Shown one piece after another: positions 1-9,141 of a stretch of DNA of 64,000 bases. The stretch's first letter is position 1; each line of letters starts with the position of its first letter. The DNA lies in the NCBI GenBank assembly GCA_905479065.1, contig CAJQLB010000017.1, forward strand, positions 1-64,000. The letters are read 5' to 3'. Origin of the DNA: an uncultured Flavobacteriaceae bacterium (GTDB lineage Bacteria > Bacteroidota > Bacteroidia > Flavobacteriales > Flavobacteriaceae). Made by a program: the position numbers and the translations under genes. The notes beneath the pieces are model-generated. The model was not told the origin of the DNA. It saw only the letters and a list, made by a program, of their open reading frames with translations, and searched no databases.

Positions 1-322
1 AGAAAAAGTTAATTTTATGGCAGAGTCTATGATTCCAGTAACTGGCAAAATCGATACAGATAAACGCAATAAGATAGACAATCCAAGAGGAGGTAATGTC
101 AAACACAGCAAGGTGATTAAATAATAAAGGGTAGGAAATGATGACAACTATTAACCCAAGAGAATCTTTAATGATGTTCGTTATGCCGGAGCTTAAACTC
201 GAAATTGTATCTAAGGCTCTATGGGTTTGTTTATTTGTGAAATGACCATAACCAATTTCAATCAACATTAAAATAATAAAACAGGGGATAGCATATAATA
301 AGACAGTTGTGTAATCTTCCAT
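1..322 (-). CDS. Sterol desaturase / fatty acid hydroxylase family protein (3'-partial)
   Basis: Reading the minus strand from the ATG at 322-320 gives an open frame of 107 codons that runs off the left window edge, so only the N-terminal part is present. It begins MEDYTTVLLYAIPCF, has hydrophobic segments around residues 7-20, 45-60 and 75-90, and contains D-F-A-S-Y-W-N-H-R-L-C-H near its end. The H-R-L-C-H there is the first histidine box (HxxxH) of the membrane-bound di-iron fatty acid hydroxylase/sterol desaturase superfamily. Members hydroxylate or desaturate lipids in the membrane. The remaining histidine boxes lie outside the window, so the substrate cannot be judged. It is divergent from guaB across a 161-bp gap. 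Confidence 0.8.
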   Translation of the reverse strand, partial: MEDYTTVLLYAIPCFIILMLIEIGYGHFTNKQTHRALDTISSLSSGITNIIKDSLGLIVVIISYPLLFNHLAVFDITSSWIVYLIAFICIDFASYWNHRLCHKINFF

Positions 323-453
323 GTATTATAATAAAGTGTAAAAGTAAATATTAATATTTATTTTTAAAAAGAGGGACATCTCTTAACGTATCTTAATATG
401 ATTATCTGATACAGTCTGAGTTGATTTCAGTCTTTTAAATGAAATAAAATGTG

Positions 454-461
454 TAATTTTG
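454..461 (+). promoter_or_regulatory. Probable -7 box of the guaB promoter
   Basis: TAATTTTG matches the Bacteroidota -7 consensus TAnnTTTG. No convincing -33 TTG lies 17-23 nt upstream. Transcription would begin near 468, downstream of the first in-frame ATG (463), which supports the ATG at 484 as the true guaB start. Confidence 0.5.
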
Positions 462-483
462 CATGCAATTAAAAGCTAAGGCG

Positions 484-1956
484 ATGATTGCACATCAAAA
501 CAAAATTGTTGGAGAAGGTCTTACCTATGACGACGTTCTATTGGTTCCAGCGTATTCCGAAACTTTACCTCGTGAAGTAAGCATAAAGACAAAATTTACA
601 AAAAATATTGCTATCAATATTCCAATTATTTCTGCAGCAATGGATACTGTTACAGAGAGCAGAATGGCTATAGCCATGGCGCAGGAGGGAGGTATTGGTG
701 TATTACATAAGAATATGTCTATAAAGGAACAAGCTGACAAAGTACGTAAAGTTAAGCGAGCTGAAAGTGGTATGATTATGGATCCTGTAACACTACCATT
801 ATCAGCAACAGTTCTAGATGCAAATCAATACATGAAGGAGTACCGTATTGGAGGAATTCCAATTGTAGATGATTCAGGGACTCTGAAAGGGATAGTAACC
901 AATAGAGATTTGCGTTTTGAGCATGACAAAAAGCGTCCAATTGTTGAGGTAATGACAAGCGATAATCTGGTGACTGCCGCAGTTGGAACATCCTTAAAAG
1001 ATGCAGAAGCTATTCTTCAGAAGCATAAAATAGAAAAGCTTCTCATTGTTAATGACAACAACAAATTAGTTGGATTAATTACGTTTAGAGATATTACAAA
1101 AGTAACACTAAAACCAATCGCAAATAAAGATCAGTTTGGTAGATTAAGAGTAGCTGCAGCAATTGGTGTCACAAGTGATGCGGTAGATAGGGCCTCAGCT
1201 TTAGTGAATTCTGGTGTTGATGCCGTTATCATAGACACCGCTCATGGACATACGAAAGGAGTAGTTGATGTATTAAAGCAAATTAAAACAAGTTTTCCAA
1301 CGTTGGATGTTATTGTAGGGAATATCGCAACTGGAGAAGCTGCAAAATATTTAGTAGAAGCAGGAGCTGACGCAGTCAAGGTAGGAATTGGTCCTGGTTC
1401 AATTTGTACAACTCGAGTTGTTGCAGGAGTAGGTTTTCCTCAATTTTCAGCAGTACTTGAAGTCGCTGACGCAATAAAAGGCTCAGGAGTTCCTGTCATT
1501 GCTGATGGAGGGATTAGATACACAGGTGATATTCCAAAAGCCATTGCTGCAGGTGCCGATTGTGTAATGTTAGGATCATTACTGGCTGGCACAAAAGAGT
1601 CACCGGGTGAAACTATTATCTATGAAGGTAGAAAATTTAAGTCTTACAGGGGTATGGGATCTGTTGAAGCAATGAAAGAAGGTAGTAAGGATCGTTATTT
1701 TCAGGATATTGAGGATGATATTAAAAAGTTAGTACCCGAGGGAATTGTTGGCAGAGTCCCTTACAAAGGAGAATTATTTGAAAGTATTCATCAGTTTGTT
1801 GGTGGTCTTAGAGCAGGAATGGGATATTGTGGTGCAAAAGACATCAATACATTGAAAGAAACGGGTCGTTTTGTAAAAATAACTTCTTCAGGGATAAACG
1901 AAAGCCATCCTCATGATGTGATGATAACAAAAGAAGCTCCAAATTACTCAAGATAA
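484..1956 (+). CDS. guaB: IMP dehydrogenase
   Basis: This enzyme oxidises IMP to XMP with NAD+, the committed step of GTP synthesis. The frame is open from an ATG at 463, but the start is placed at 484 ([12 protein letters not shown]), which matches the usual flavobacterial N-terminus, gives 490 residues and lies downstream of the -7 box at 454-461. The fold is a TIM barrel with two CBS domains inserted at about residues 95-210. The catalytic-cysteine loop G-P-G-S-I-C-T-T-R, the phosphate-binding stretch [13 protein letters not shown], the flap ([11 protein letters not shown]) and [11 protein letters not shown] with its catalytic Arg are all present. It is convergent with the next gene, with only 15 bp between the stop codons and no visible terminator. 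Confidence 0.97.
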   Translation: MIAHQNKIVGEGLTYDDVLLVPAYSETLPREVSIKTKFTKNIAINIPIISAAMDTVTESRMAIAMAQEGGIGVLHKNMSIKEQADKVRKVKRAESGMIMDPVTLPLSATVLDANQYMKEYRIGGIPIVDDSGTLKGIVTNRDLRFEHDKKRPIVEVMTSDNLVTAAVGTSLKDAEAILQKHKIEKLLIVNDNNKLVGLITFRDITKVTLKPIANKDQFGRLRVAAAIGVTSDAVDRASALVNSGVDAVIIDTAHGHTKGVVDVLKQIKTSFPTLDVIVGNIATGEAAKYLVEAGADAVKVGIGPGSICTTRVVAGVGFPQFSAVLEVADAIKGSGVPVIADGGIRYTGDIPKAIAAGADCVMLGSLLAGTKESPGETIIYEGRKFKSYRGMGSVEAMKEGSKDRYFQDIEDDIKKLVPEGIVGRVPYKGELFESIHQFVGGLRAGMGYCGAKDINTLKETGRFVKITSSGINESHPHDVMITKEAPNYSR

Positions 1957-1971
1957 CATTAGTGAACAACT

Positions 1972-2859
1972 TTAGCGAGTCATATTCATGACGGTGTAGC
2001 TTCTAGACCATGACGAGATTTCTCCCGGTTTGAGTTGAATTTGATGAAACAATTCTGGACTTATAACATGATTACATCCCCATAAATTTATTTTCTTTGT
2101 AAAAAAGTCTCCTACTTCTTTGATGGCTATTTGGTTTTTTATGTTTTGTATTTCCCATTGTGCTCTTACTTTTTTTCCTCCTGAAAGATTACTGAAAAAA
2201 AAAGGTGTGGAGGGGGATTTTATAAATTCAAAAGAATTTTGACTCAACTTTATAAGTTTTTCTGGATTTACAACTTCATCAAATAGTTCTTGATGTAGAA
2301 CGTTTGGAAATTTTAAGTCGTAGGCAGATCCAATCTTCGTGTTGTTGATGGCAATGAAATTATGCGTATACTCATCGGTAATAATATCCTTGCTACCTCT
2401 GTTTTCTAATTCATATGAAATTAAAAAACCAGAATTGAGTAACGAAATATTCTTTTTTAGTACATAGGCGTATCCGTTATAAATATCAGATTTACACTTA
2501 ATCGTAATATTGTTTAAGGATGGTTTTACACTAAATTGTGCTGGCTTAATGTCGTAAGGTTTTTCAAAGTGATAGCTTGAGTCAGTTTTTTTTAATAGTC
2601 CAATTCCAATTTTATGAAACCATCCGCCAATGTCAGTATCATCAAAGCCCAAAGCTTCATTAATACCAAATTCATTATAGCACCCTTTACCTTTAACATG
2701 TTCGTTTGATCCGTTAAATTTTTCGGTCTGTGTTAGAGGGATGTTTTTAAAAAGAACTTCAGCTATTTTTCCACTCCAATCAAATCGTGAAAATTTATAA
2801 TTTTTAGCTGGATGATCGATATGAATTTCTAAATTTTTATTTTTCAGTATAAACGTCAT
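1972..2859 (-). CDS. Galactose mutarotase-like protein
   Basis: A 295-residue protein without signal peptide. The beta-rich sequence, the stretch ITDEYTHNFIAIN and the ending L-K-P-G-E-I-S-S-W-S-R-S-Y resemble the galactose-mutarotase-like supersandwich fold found in aldose 1-epimerase relatives and in glycoside hydrolase accessory domains. The catalytic His/Glu pair of true aldose epimerases cannot be assigned with confidence, so an actual sugar epimerase activity is unproven. It follows the VOC gene on the same strand after 153 bp. Probably cytoplasmic. The substrate is unknown. Confidence 0.6.
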   Translation of the reverse strand: MTFILKNKNLEIHIDHPAKNYKFSRFDWSGKIAEVLFKNIPLTQTEKFNGSNEHVKGKGCYNEFGINEALGFDDTDIGGWFHKIGIGLLKKTDSSYHFEKPYDIKPAQFSVKPSLNNITIKCKSDIYNGYAYVLKKNISLLNSGFLISYELENRGSKDIITDEYTHNFIAINNTKIGSAYDLKFPNVLHQELFDEVVNPEKLIKLSQNSFEFIKSPSTPFFFSNLSGGKKVRAQWEIQNIKNQIAIKEVGDFFTKKINLWGCNHVISPELFHQIQLKPGEISSWSRSYTVMNMTR

Positions 2860-3012
2860 GAATTTTTAAAATTGTTTTTTTAGGCTTGAGGTATTACCAT
2901 GTAAATTATCAAACAAGCTGTCTTTAATATTATGGTCATACCTTGAAGCTAAATTAATGTGATTGATAGATCATGATCTCTAAATGATTAAATATTATGC
3001 ATTTCATACTTA

Positions 3013-3630
3013 TCATGAGTCTTTTAAAAAAATGACATCTTTGATACCACTCCCAATATATAATTTTAAAATATCATCATTACATAGCTCGTTAAGGATT
3101 GGTACGTATTTAGACTGCGTTCCGTACACAATACTTTTTATTTTTTTAACACCATTCGCATGTGTGTCACTCGTTGGTTTTGGGTCAACACTAAAGTATG
3201 TCATCATGAATGGAATTTGTTCATCATAAGGAAAAAGTAATTGCCATTTTAGTAACCTATCATATGGATCTAAACGGTTGCTTTTTGTAATCCAATACTT
3301 TTTGCCATTCTTTCTTAATATGGTTTCTTCTTTTTTAAATTGTGCTGCTTTCGTTTCTAAGCATATTTCGAAAAACCCCTCAGAGACGTCATCCCAAAGT
3401 TCAAAACGTTTAACAATACTACTTTTGCCTAAAAGTCTTAAAAATAGTTTTTGAAAAAAAGAGACAGGTGATTTTTCCAATAACTCAATATAGGGCCCCT
3501 CTGAAAAGTAAATTAAAGCATTATGAGGATTGTATTTAGAGCCGTATTCCACGTTGTACCCCATGCCTCTAAATAGTTCAATAGTTTTATTTAAATCATT
3601 GGCTTTGTAAATAACATGACTAATTTTCAT
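3013..3630 (-). CDS. VOC (glyoxalase-like) family protein
   Basis: A 205-residue protein starting M-K-I-S-H-V-I-Y-K-A-N-D-L, the typical first strand of a vicinal-oxygen-chelate domain with a potential metal-binding His at residue 5. The segment G-P-Y-I-E-L-L-E near residue 48 supplies the usual Glu ligand. The N-terminal half (about 1-125) aligns with the glyoxalase_3-like type; the C-terminal half is less clear. Such proteins are metal-dependent lyases, dioxygenases or isomerases, and nothing here identifies the substrate. It lies 103 bp downstream of the alpha/beta hydrolase gene on the same strand. Confidence 0.7.
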   Translation of the reverse strand: MKISHVIYKANDLNKTIELFRGMGYNVEYGSKYNPHNALIYFSEGPYIELLEKSPVSFFQKLFLRLLGKSSIVKRFELWDDVSEGFFEICLETKAAQFKKEETILRKNGKKYWITKSNRLDPYDRLLKWQLLFPYDEQIPFMMTYFSVDPKPTSDTHANGVKKIKSIVYGTQSKYVPILNELCNDDILKLYIGSGIKDVIFLKDS

Positions 3631-3733
3631 AACAAATTATTTTAACATGTTGCTTAAAATCAAAGCATTCTTCGAAGAAAAGCAATAAATTAAATTTAAC
3701 ATTTACACATCAATAAATAAAAAATAATGATAG

Positions 3734-4681
3734 TTATTTGGATAAAAAATCTTTCACAATTTTCACACTTTGAAAGGGGCTTTCTTCCATGGGGACATGA
3801 CCAACTTTCTGCATGATAACAAGTGTGTCATTTAATAAATCTTCATGAAATTGTTGTGCATGCGCTGTTGGTATTAATTGGTCTTGTGCACCCCATAAGA
3901 TTAATGTTTTCTGTTTTATGAGTTTGATGTTTTTGTAATCATATGTAATTTGGCTTGATGCTAGTTTGTCAACAAAAGCTTGACGGTTTCCTTCACTCAG
4001 TGTTAATTCAAAATACCGATCAATTAATTCATTGTTGACTTTACTTTTATCATAGTAGACATTCTCAATACTTGATTTTGCCAAAGCGCGAGGGGTTATA
4101 AATTTGAATAAATTTTTAACGAGAGGTATTTTCGCAAGTTTAAAAGCAATTGGAATACTTTGTGCTGTTGAAGGGTAACCCGAGGCGTCAATTAGAATTA
4201 ATTTATCAACAGAAGTTGGGTGCTTAAGAGTATAATTCCATGCAATGTTACCTCCCAATGAGTTCCCTGCAAGAATACACTGTTTTATGTTTAGTTTCGA
4301 TAGAAAGGTGTTGATAAAATCAACATAGTTGGTAATGGTATATGTTCGATTTAAAAAAGGACCAGTAAGTCCGTATGCTGGTAAATCCATTCTAATTACA
4401 CGATACTCTGAAATTAATTCTTGCGTCCATGTATCAAAAGTATGTAAACTAGAGCCCGTTCCATGAATCAAAACAATAGGAGTGCTGTCTTTAGGATTAC
4501 CTTCGTCGCGATAATGAACATCCATACCATCAATTGTCACAAAGGCTGAGGCTTCAGTTCCATATTTTGTCTTCAATATTTGTCTTGAGATGTCTTTGTG
4601 GCCATAAAACACAGACATAAGTATAAGGAGTATTACTACAATAAGCATGATTATTTTTATACTCTTGATTAGAATTCGCAT
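3734..4681 (-). CDS. Membrane-anchored alpha/beta hydrolase
   Basis: A 315-residue serine hydrolase. Residues about 8-26 form one hydrophobic helix after a basic start (MRILIKSIK), so the enzyme is probably tethered to the inner membrane or exported. The oxyanion region V-L-I-H-G-T-G-S-S-L is near residue 72, the nucleophile elbow is G-N-S-L-G-G near 142, the acid is in W-G-A-Q-D-Q-L-I-P near 265, and the catalytic His is in V-G-H-V-P-M-E-E near 295. The pattern fits the epoxide-hydrolase/haloalkane-dehalogenase/lactonase-like group, but the substrate cannot be told. Confidence 0.85.
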   Translation of the reverse strand: MRILIKSIKIIMLIVVILLILMSVFYGHKDISRQILKTKYGTEASAFVTIDGMDVHYRDEGNPKDSTPIVLIHGTGSSLHTFDTWTQELISEYRVIRMDLPAYGLTGPFLNRTYTITNYVDFINTFLSKLNIKQCILAGNSLGGNIAWNYTLKHPTSVDKLILIDASGYPSTAQSIPIAFKLAKIPLVKNLFKFITPRALAKSSIENVYYDKSKVNNELIDRYFELTLSEGNRQAFVDKLASSQITYDYKNIKLIKQKTLILWGAQDQLIPTAHAQQFHEDLLNDTLVIMQKVGHVPMEESPFQSVKIVKDFLSK

Positions 4682-4794
4682 GACATTAATGAATGTTGAT
4701 GAAAAATTTTAAATGTAGCATTTGTCCAAGACATAAGCAATGATAAATGACATAAGAAAGGATAATATATTTTGGTATGACTTGGTATTTGATG

Positions 4795-5451
4795 TCAGTC
4801 GCAATCTAAGGCGTATTCATCATCAATATCTGTTTCCCAGTTTATCGGTATGTTATTAAGTTGTTCTGGGCTTACTTGGATACAGGTGAGTGGATTACTA
4901 CTTGTTTTAAGTGTAAATAACTCATTATTGGAAGACACATCTAAATTTAAAATATTGTTTCCACTAATTTCAAGAATTTGTAAATTCGGGTTAGCACTAA
5001 CGTTGATTGACTGCACATTATTATTTACAAAACTCAACTTTTCAAGCGAGCTTAATCTACTTACGTCAATATTGGATATGTTATTATTATCAAAATAAAG
5101 AAATTTTAAAAGGATATTATTAGAAACATTAAGGTTTGTTAAGTTGGTGTTTTGGAGCCATAAATTATCAAGGTTTACAAAGTCCTCAATGCCCGAAAGA
5201 TTGGTGATGTTTAAATCGTCTAAAATAACCGTTACCACTGACGCAAGAGATGCTGTCGTAACTTCTCCATCAATTACATCATCTATGGAGTTATCAACCA
5301 AATATTGCTCAAATACTGGATCTGGAATTGCTGTTTTTGCCACTGGATTAGTGGAGTTGTCATTATTGTTATTAGTTGAGTTATCATCAGAAGAACAACT
5401 GAAACCAAAGCTCAATAACAACACCATAGATAGATAATTATAAGGTTTCAT
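4795..5451 (-). CDS. Leucine-rich-repeat lipoprotein
   Basis: The frame is open from an ATG at 5508, but the internal start at 5451 gives a clean lipoprotein signal (MKPYNYLSMVLLLSFGFSC) with cleavage before Cys and an S-S-D-D tail, so it is chosen; 218 residues. After an Asn/Ser-rich linker come P-D-P-V-F-E-Q-Y-L-V-D and then five or six bacterial leucine-rich repeats of the L-x-x-L-x-V-S-x-N type. The ending, with a conserved Cys and the motif I-N-W-E-T-D, is that of the common flavobacterial LRR surface proteins. No T9SS sorting domain is seen; lipid anchoring is expected. Likely binds a ligand or surface; function unknown. Confidence 0.8.
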   Translation of the reverse strand: MKPYNYLSMVLLLSFGFSCSSDDNSTNNNNDNSTNPVAKTAIPDPVFEQYLVDNSIDDVIDGEVTTASLASVVTVILDDLNITNLSGIEDFVNLDNLWLQNTNLTNLNVSNNILLKFLYFDNNNISNIDVSRLSSLEKLSFVNNNVQSINVSANPNLQILEISGNNILNLDVSSNNELFTLKTSSNPLTCIQVSPEQLNNIPINWETDIDDEYALDCD

Positions 5452-5547
5452 AAAATTGTTTTTTACCAATGTAAAGGAAATACTGTGTTCTTTTGTAAAG
5501 CTTATCATAAGTTTAACACGATTTCCATTTTTTTTAAATTTTTATTT

Positions 5548-6885
5548 TTAATCATTAAAATCTATGGTTTTGTTTGTAGGAATTATCCATACGTCGTTTT
5601 CATGATTTACACGGCCGCCCATTTCTTTGGTAACAACTTCATCGATAACCAACAAGCCGTCTGAAGCCATATTACTAAAGGTGTCAATGCCGTCATTTTT
5701 AAAATTTTGTCGTGTTCTGTGTATATTGAATCGATTAGAAAATTGTCTTAAAAAAGCATTTTCAATGCCCTTTTTACCTATTATAAAACCAATTAATCCC
5801 CCCCAAGTAGCTGTTGGATTATCGGAGTCCCATCCACACAAAGTTCCAATTTTTATTGTTTCTTTAAAATTACCTTCTCCATAAAAAAGGCTGACTAAGC
5901 TTGCTGCGAAATTTATCCCAGAAGCAAAACAACCATTACAATAAAGATTTTGGCCTGTGATATCGTAGCCATCTTTTTGATTTATTTGATATCTCTGATA
6001 AATAGAGTCTCTAGTTTGCTCCCAGGGAATTCCAGATAGATATAATTGTTTTGTATAATCATACATAAGGGCAGGATAAGTGCTTTCGTCAAGTATTTTT
6101 CTTGATTCATCTGCCATCCATAAAATACGGTTTTTAAGAGTTTCTTCTGTTTGTAATGATGCTAATGAATGCATCGTTACATAAAATTTTGAAATGGACT
6201 CTGCTTCAAATCTTGCAGTTGTTTGAATTGGTAATTTTGCTATTTTTCTGGCTATATCTGGCCTTGCTGGGGAAAACAAACCAAATATTTCAGTTGTCAA
6301 TTGTGCATCAATCATTTCAAAGAAAGCATTTTGATTTGGATGTCCTGTTTGAGGGGGTAACACTCCTTGTTTCATCAAATCAAAAGCTCTTTGATTGGAT
6401 ACCCACAAATAATTTTCCTCTTCATGTCGAATATGGGTTAACCAGCCATTTTTTATCTGTTCAGGTGTTAATTTTGTTGTTTTATGCTTGACTAGCAGGT
6501 ATTGGTACATGTACTCAATATCTGTATCGTCATCAGCACCCCAAACTTCACTTGAATCTCTGAAAACAAAGTCAATGTTTTCTGATAAATCACTTGGAAC
6601 TCCTTCACCCCAAATACTAGGTTTGTCAGGTTGTCCCCAATCATCTCTCGTGTAAAAAGAACCTGTTTTTAAATTCCCAATATTACCAATTTTATCCATC
6701 TCTGTTACTAAGCCTGTCCAATTTGCGATACATTGCCCCAACCAAAAGCCATATAATTTATTCTCGTAGTCTTGTCTTGAAATTATAATTGAATCTTCTT
6801 CAACGTTAGTGCTTTGAGTATTTGAATTTGAGCTACAGGAAACAAAGAGTGCAGTGAAATATAAAAAGAGGTACGCTACTCTCAT
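5548..6885 (-). CDS. ADP-ribosylglycohydrolase-family lipoprotein
   Basis: The start at 6885 is preferred over the track ATG at 6942 because it yields a lipoprotein signal (MRVAYLFLYFTALFVSCSS) and avoids overlap with the preceding gene, whose stop is at 6887; 445 residues. The metal-binding motifs of the ADP-ribosylglycohydrolase (DraG/ARH) fold are visible: Y-G-F-W-L-G-Q-C at the N-terminus, W-G-A-D-D-D-T-D-I-E about residue 118, and C-G-W-D-S-D-N-P-T-A about residue 350. Two acidic clusters bind the di-metal centre in this family. A lipid-anchored, exported member is unlikely to act on cytoplasmic ADP-ribosylated proteins; it may cleave extracellular N-glycosidic or nucleoside-like substrates (inference). 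It is the last gene of a tight three-gene unit. Confidence 0.85.
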   Translation of the reverse strand: MRVAYLFLYFTALFVSCSSNSNTQSTNVEEDSIIISRQDYENKLYGFWLGQCIANWTGLVTEMDKIGNIGNLKTGSFYTRDDWGQPDKPSIWGEGVPSDLSENIDFVFRDSSEVWGADDDTDIEYMYQYLLVKHKTTKLTPEQIKNGWLTHIRHEEENYLWVSNQRAFDLMKQGVLPPQTGHPNQNAFFEMIDAQLTTEIFGLFSPARPDIARKIAKLPIQTTARFEAESISKFYVTMHSLASLQTEETLKNRILWMADESRKILDESTYPALMYDYTKQLYLSGIPWEQTRDSIYQRYQINQKDGYDITGQNLYCNGCFASGINFAASLVSLFYGEGNFKETIKIGTLCGWDSDNPTATWGGLIGFIIGKKGIENAFLRQFSNRFNIHRTRQNFKNDGIDTFSNMASDGLLVIDEVVTKEMGGRVNHENDVWIIPTNKTIDFND

Positions 6886-6886
6886 C

Positions 6887-7363
6887 TTAGTTAAGAAGTT
6901 TTTTAATAAATTCTGATAGTTCTTTTTCTTTTTGCGTTCCAATTAATACTTTTTTCCCATTTTTAAACTCAAGGGCTAAGCCATACTTACCATTAACATT
7001 GTAAACGGTTCCATATTTGGTGCCTATTCTTATACCCCAACCTCCAACAAAGCCATAATTAACAACCTTTGCACTTTTAATATCAATCCATGAGACATGC
7101 TTTCTTACAAAAGGAAAAAAAATAAAATGCACCTCCTTGTTATCGATGTGTATTTCGAGTTTCATAGCTAGAAATAATCCTAATAAACAAAAGGTTAAAA
7201 GGGTAAATAATACCAGTCCTTCATCAGACATTGGATTATTACCTAAGCTGTTATTCCCAATAAATTGTTGGTAACCAAAAATGATTGGCAATAATCCAAT
7301 ACCTATCAAAATGAGCCAAAGCCACCATTGCCTAAATTTTTGTTTTTCGCTGAAGGATTTCAT
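6887..7363 (-). CDS. Two-TM membrane protein with PH-like domain
   Basis: A 158-residue protein with two hydrophobic helices (about 13-31 and 50-67) separated by a short loop, followed by a soluble beta-rich region of about 90 residues (E-I-H-I-D-N-K-E-V-H-F, V-S-W-I-D-I-K, a glycine-rich G-G-W-G-I-R strand, then F-K-N-G-K-K-V-L-I-G-T and a C-terminal helix). This is the layout of small bacterial PH-domain membrane proteins that recognise their own strand order. Function unknown. It starts 1 bp after the stop of the upstream gene and ends 1 bp before the next start, so translation of the three genes is probably coupled. Confidence 0.7.
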   Translation of the reverse strand: MKSFSEKQKFRQWWLWLILIGIGLLPIIFGYQQFIGNNSLGNNPMSDEGLVLFTLLTFCLLGLFLAMKLEIHIDNKEVHFIFFPFVRKHVSWIDIKSAKVVNYGFVGGWGIRIGTKYGTVYNVNGKYGLALEFKNGKKVLIGTQKEKELSEFIKKLLN

Positions 7364-7364
7364 G

Positions 7365-7997
7365 TTATTGTGCCGTTAAATCTTTAGTAATAACCATCGC
7401 ATTGCTATAAAAATAGAAAAACCAACTAATGATTCCAATCATTTTAGAGCTATCTTCGAGTAAGTAAGGATTTACTTGCGGGATTTTAAACATATCTAAA
7501 AAAATTGAGAGGCCAAAAAAACATAAGGCTAGAACAAGAAGAATATAATCTGTTTTTAAAATGACAAAGTAAAAATTACTAAGTAATGATAACGTAATAA
7601 TTCCATAAGTGATGAGTACAACTTTCTGTGGAATACCTATGGAAGGAAAAAGTTGTTCATGCATTAAAAACATGTCATCAAAGCAAAGAAGTAGTGTCAA
7701 TAGCCCAGCGAGAAACATGAATTTCTTGAGATGTTTTGCACCGTACACTGTTCGCTTCATCAATGAACTAAACAAGCATAAAGTCGCTGTTGCAATCCAA
7801 AACAGAAAACCAGTTTGTGAAAAAAAACCTATGTAGGCAGGGACCTCAGCAATGGTTGTTACATCTCGAGTTAAATGACCTATTGGAACACCTTTCCATA
7901 TATGTAGTATCACGACAAGACTTACAAGAAAGCAAGATGTGAATAGTATCATTAAAATTTTATAGCGATTAATCTTTAATTGATTTGAAAATTTCAT
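7365..7997 (-). CDS. Multi-pass membrane protein of unknown function
   Basis: A 210-residue protein with about six predicted transmembrane helices and short loops containing conserved-looking charged residues (C-F-D-D-M-F-L-M-H-E-Q in the middle). I do not recognise the family. It is the first gene of the unit that continues with the PH-like membrane protein and the ADP-ribosylglycohydrolase lipoprotein, so a shared envelope role is possible. The 128-bp gap to the SIMPL-domain gene upstream probably carries the promoter, but I see no consensus match. Confidence 0.65.
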   Translation of the reverse strand: MKFSNQLKINRYKILMILFTSCFLVSLVVILHIWKGVPIGHLTRDVTTIAEVPAYIGFFSQTGFLFWIATATLCLFSSLMKRTVYGAKHLKKFMFLAGLLTLLLCFDDMFLMHEQLFPSIGIPQKVVLITYGIITLSLLSNFYFVILKTDYILLVLALCFFGLSIFLDMFKIPQVNPYLLEDSSKMIGIISWFFYFYSNAMVITKDLTAQ

Positions 7998-8125
7998 AAT
8001 AATATATCTTATTAATTTAGCTGAGATGTCAGAAAGCGATTTAAATTTTTATTCGCTAAAATGATTTCTTTAATGAGATGCTTTTTACAAGGCGATTACA
8101 ATTTAAAAGGCGTGTGGTGCTTGTA

Positions 8126-8827
8126 TTATTCAATTTTAAATTTCACAGAAACTTCTGTCATTATTTTAATGGGTTTAAACTCTATATCAACAGGCTCTAA
8201 TTCAGTTTGTTTCTTTGAGTAGCCTCGAATGACTACTTCATCCGACACGCTATAGCTAGAGGAATTCCTGTTGTATTTACTATCACTAATAAATAAGACA
8301 GTACTTATTTTTTGATTTAATGGTTTTATTAAAAAATTAGCCTGCTTTTTAGCTTTTAAAACAGCTCTAGATCTTAGTTCGAATTTTAACTCTTCCATTT
8401 TTGAGTATTCAGTTTTATCAATTGAAACGTTAGAAATGCCAATACTTTCTAGTTTTATGAGTACTTTACCGGCCGTTTGAGCATCGTAAAGTTTTAAGGT
8501 ATATGCCTTACTTTTAAGAACATCTTTTTGTTTGAGAAAATATTTTTTAAAGTTACTAGCGAGATCCGATAAAGTCAATTGCTTTTTCAATTCGATACCA
8601 ATGGATTCTAATGTGTTGGCCATTTTATTTTCTAATTCTTCAACTGAAATCCGATTTTTATTGTCTTTCTCTCGCAGTAAGATGTCTAAATAAATAATAT
8701 CTGGCTTGACAATAGTATCAATGGTTGCGGTTGTTTCAAGGTAAGGTTGATCAATAAAATTTTTAGTCTGTCCCTTGATTAATTGACAACTAAGCATAAT
8801 CATTAACGTAGTAAATAACTTTTTCAT
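8126..8827 (-). CDS. SIMPL (DUF541) domain secreted protein
   Basis: Starting at the ATG at 8827 rather than 8881 gives a normal signal peptide (MKKLFTTLMIMLSCQLIKG|Q) and 233 residues; the extra N-terminal residues of the longer reading are polar and unlikely. The mature protein has the alternating beta-alpha pattern of SIMPL/DUF541 proteins: P-D-I-I-Y-L-D-I-L-L-R-E near the start, I-G-I-S-N-V-S-I-D in the middle, A-V-L-K-A-K-K-Q-A-N-F-L and a C-terminal V-S-V-K-F-K-I-E strand. Periplasmic or surface proteins of this family oligomerise; their role is poorly defined. Mature N-terminus is Gln. Confidence 0.75.
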   Translation of the reverse strand: MKKLFTTLMIMLSCQLIKGQTKNFIDQPYLETTATIDTIVKPDIIYLDILLREKDNKNRISVEELENKMANTLESIGIELKKQLTLSDLASNFKKYFLKQKDVLKSKAYTLKLYDAQTAGKVLIKLESIGISNVSIDKTEYSKMEELKFELRSRAVLKAKKQANFLIKPLNQKISTVLFISDSKYNRNSSSYSVSDEVVIRGYSKKQTELEPVDIEFKPIKIMTEVSVKFKIE

Positions 8828-9141
8828 TTTTTTCTGTTTTGTAGTATTTATGTGTTTCTCAATATTATTTATAGGTGGCATTGTATTTGGATTATAACAA
8901 CGTGTTTCTTTAATCGCAACAGGTTAATTGGTTTCTTTCTGCTAAAGTATTTGGCTCTTAAAATTACACAATTATCTTTCTTAAACTTAAGAATAGCACT
9001 ATGTTATTTTGCGTTAAGTAAAGATTTCTATTGCTAACTTATTTCAAAATACTTATTCAATTAATATGCCAAAACTACCAACTCAGTTAAAATAGGGTAC
9101 AACAAAGAAATTATTTTCACTTTGTTATAAAGTATTGTTGG
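8828..9141. other. 314-bp gap between two minus-strand genes
   Basis: It should hold the promoter of the SIMPL gene and the end of the amidohydrolase transcript's upstream neighbour region. The only structure seen is a weak inverted repeat, AACAAAG at 9101-9107 with CTTTGTT at 9120-9126, lacking a clean U-tract on either strand. No small gene is supported. Confidence 0.5.

Noticed and set aside
2968-2979. Perfect palindrome AGATCATGATCT upstream of the mutarotase-like gene
   Set aside because: Around 16 perfect 12-bp palindromes are expected by chance in 64 kb, and no promoter signal is associated with it.
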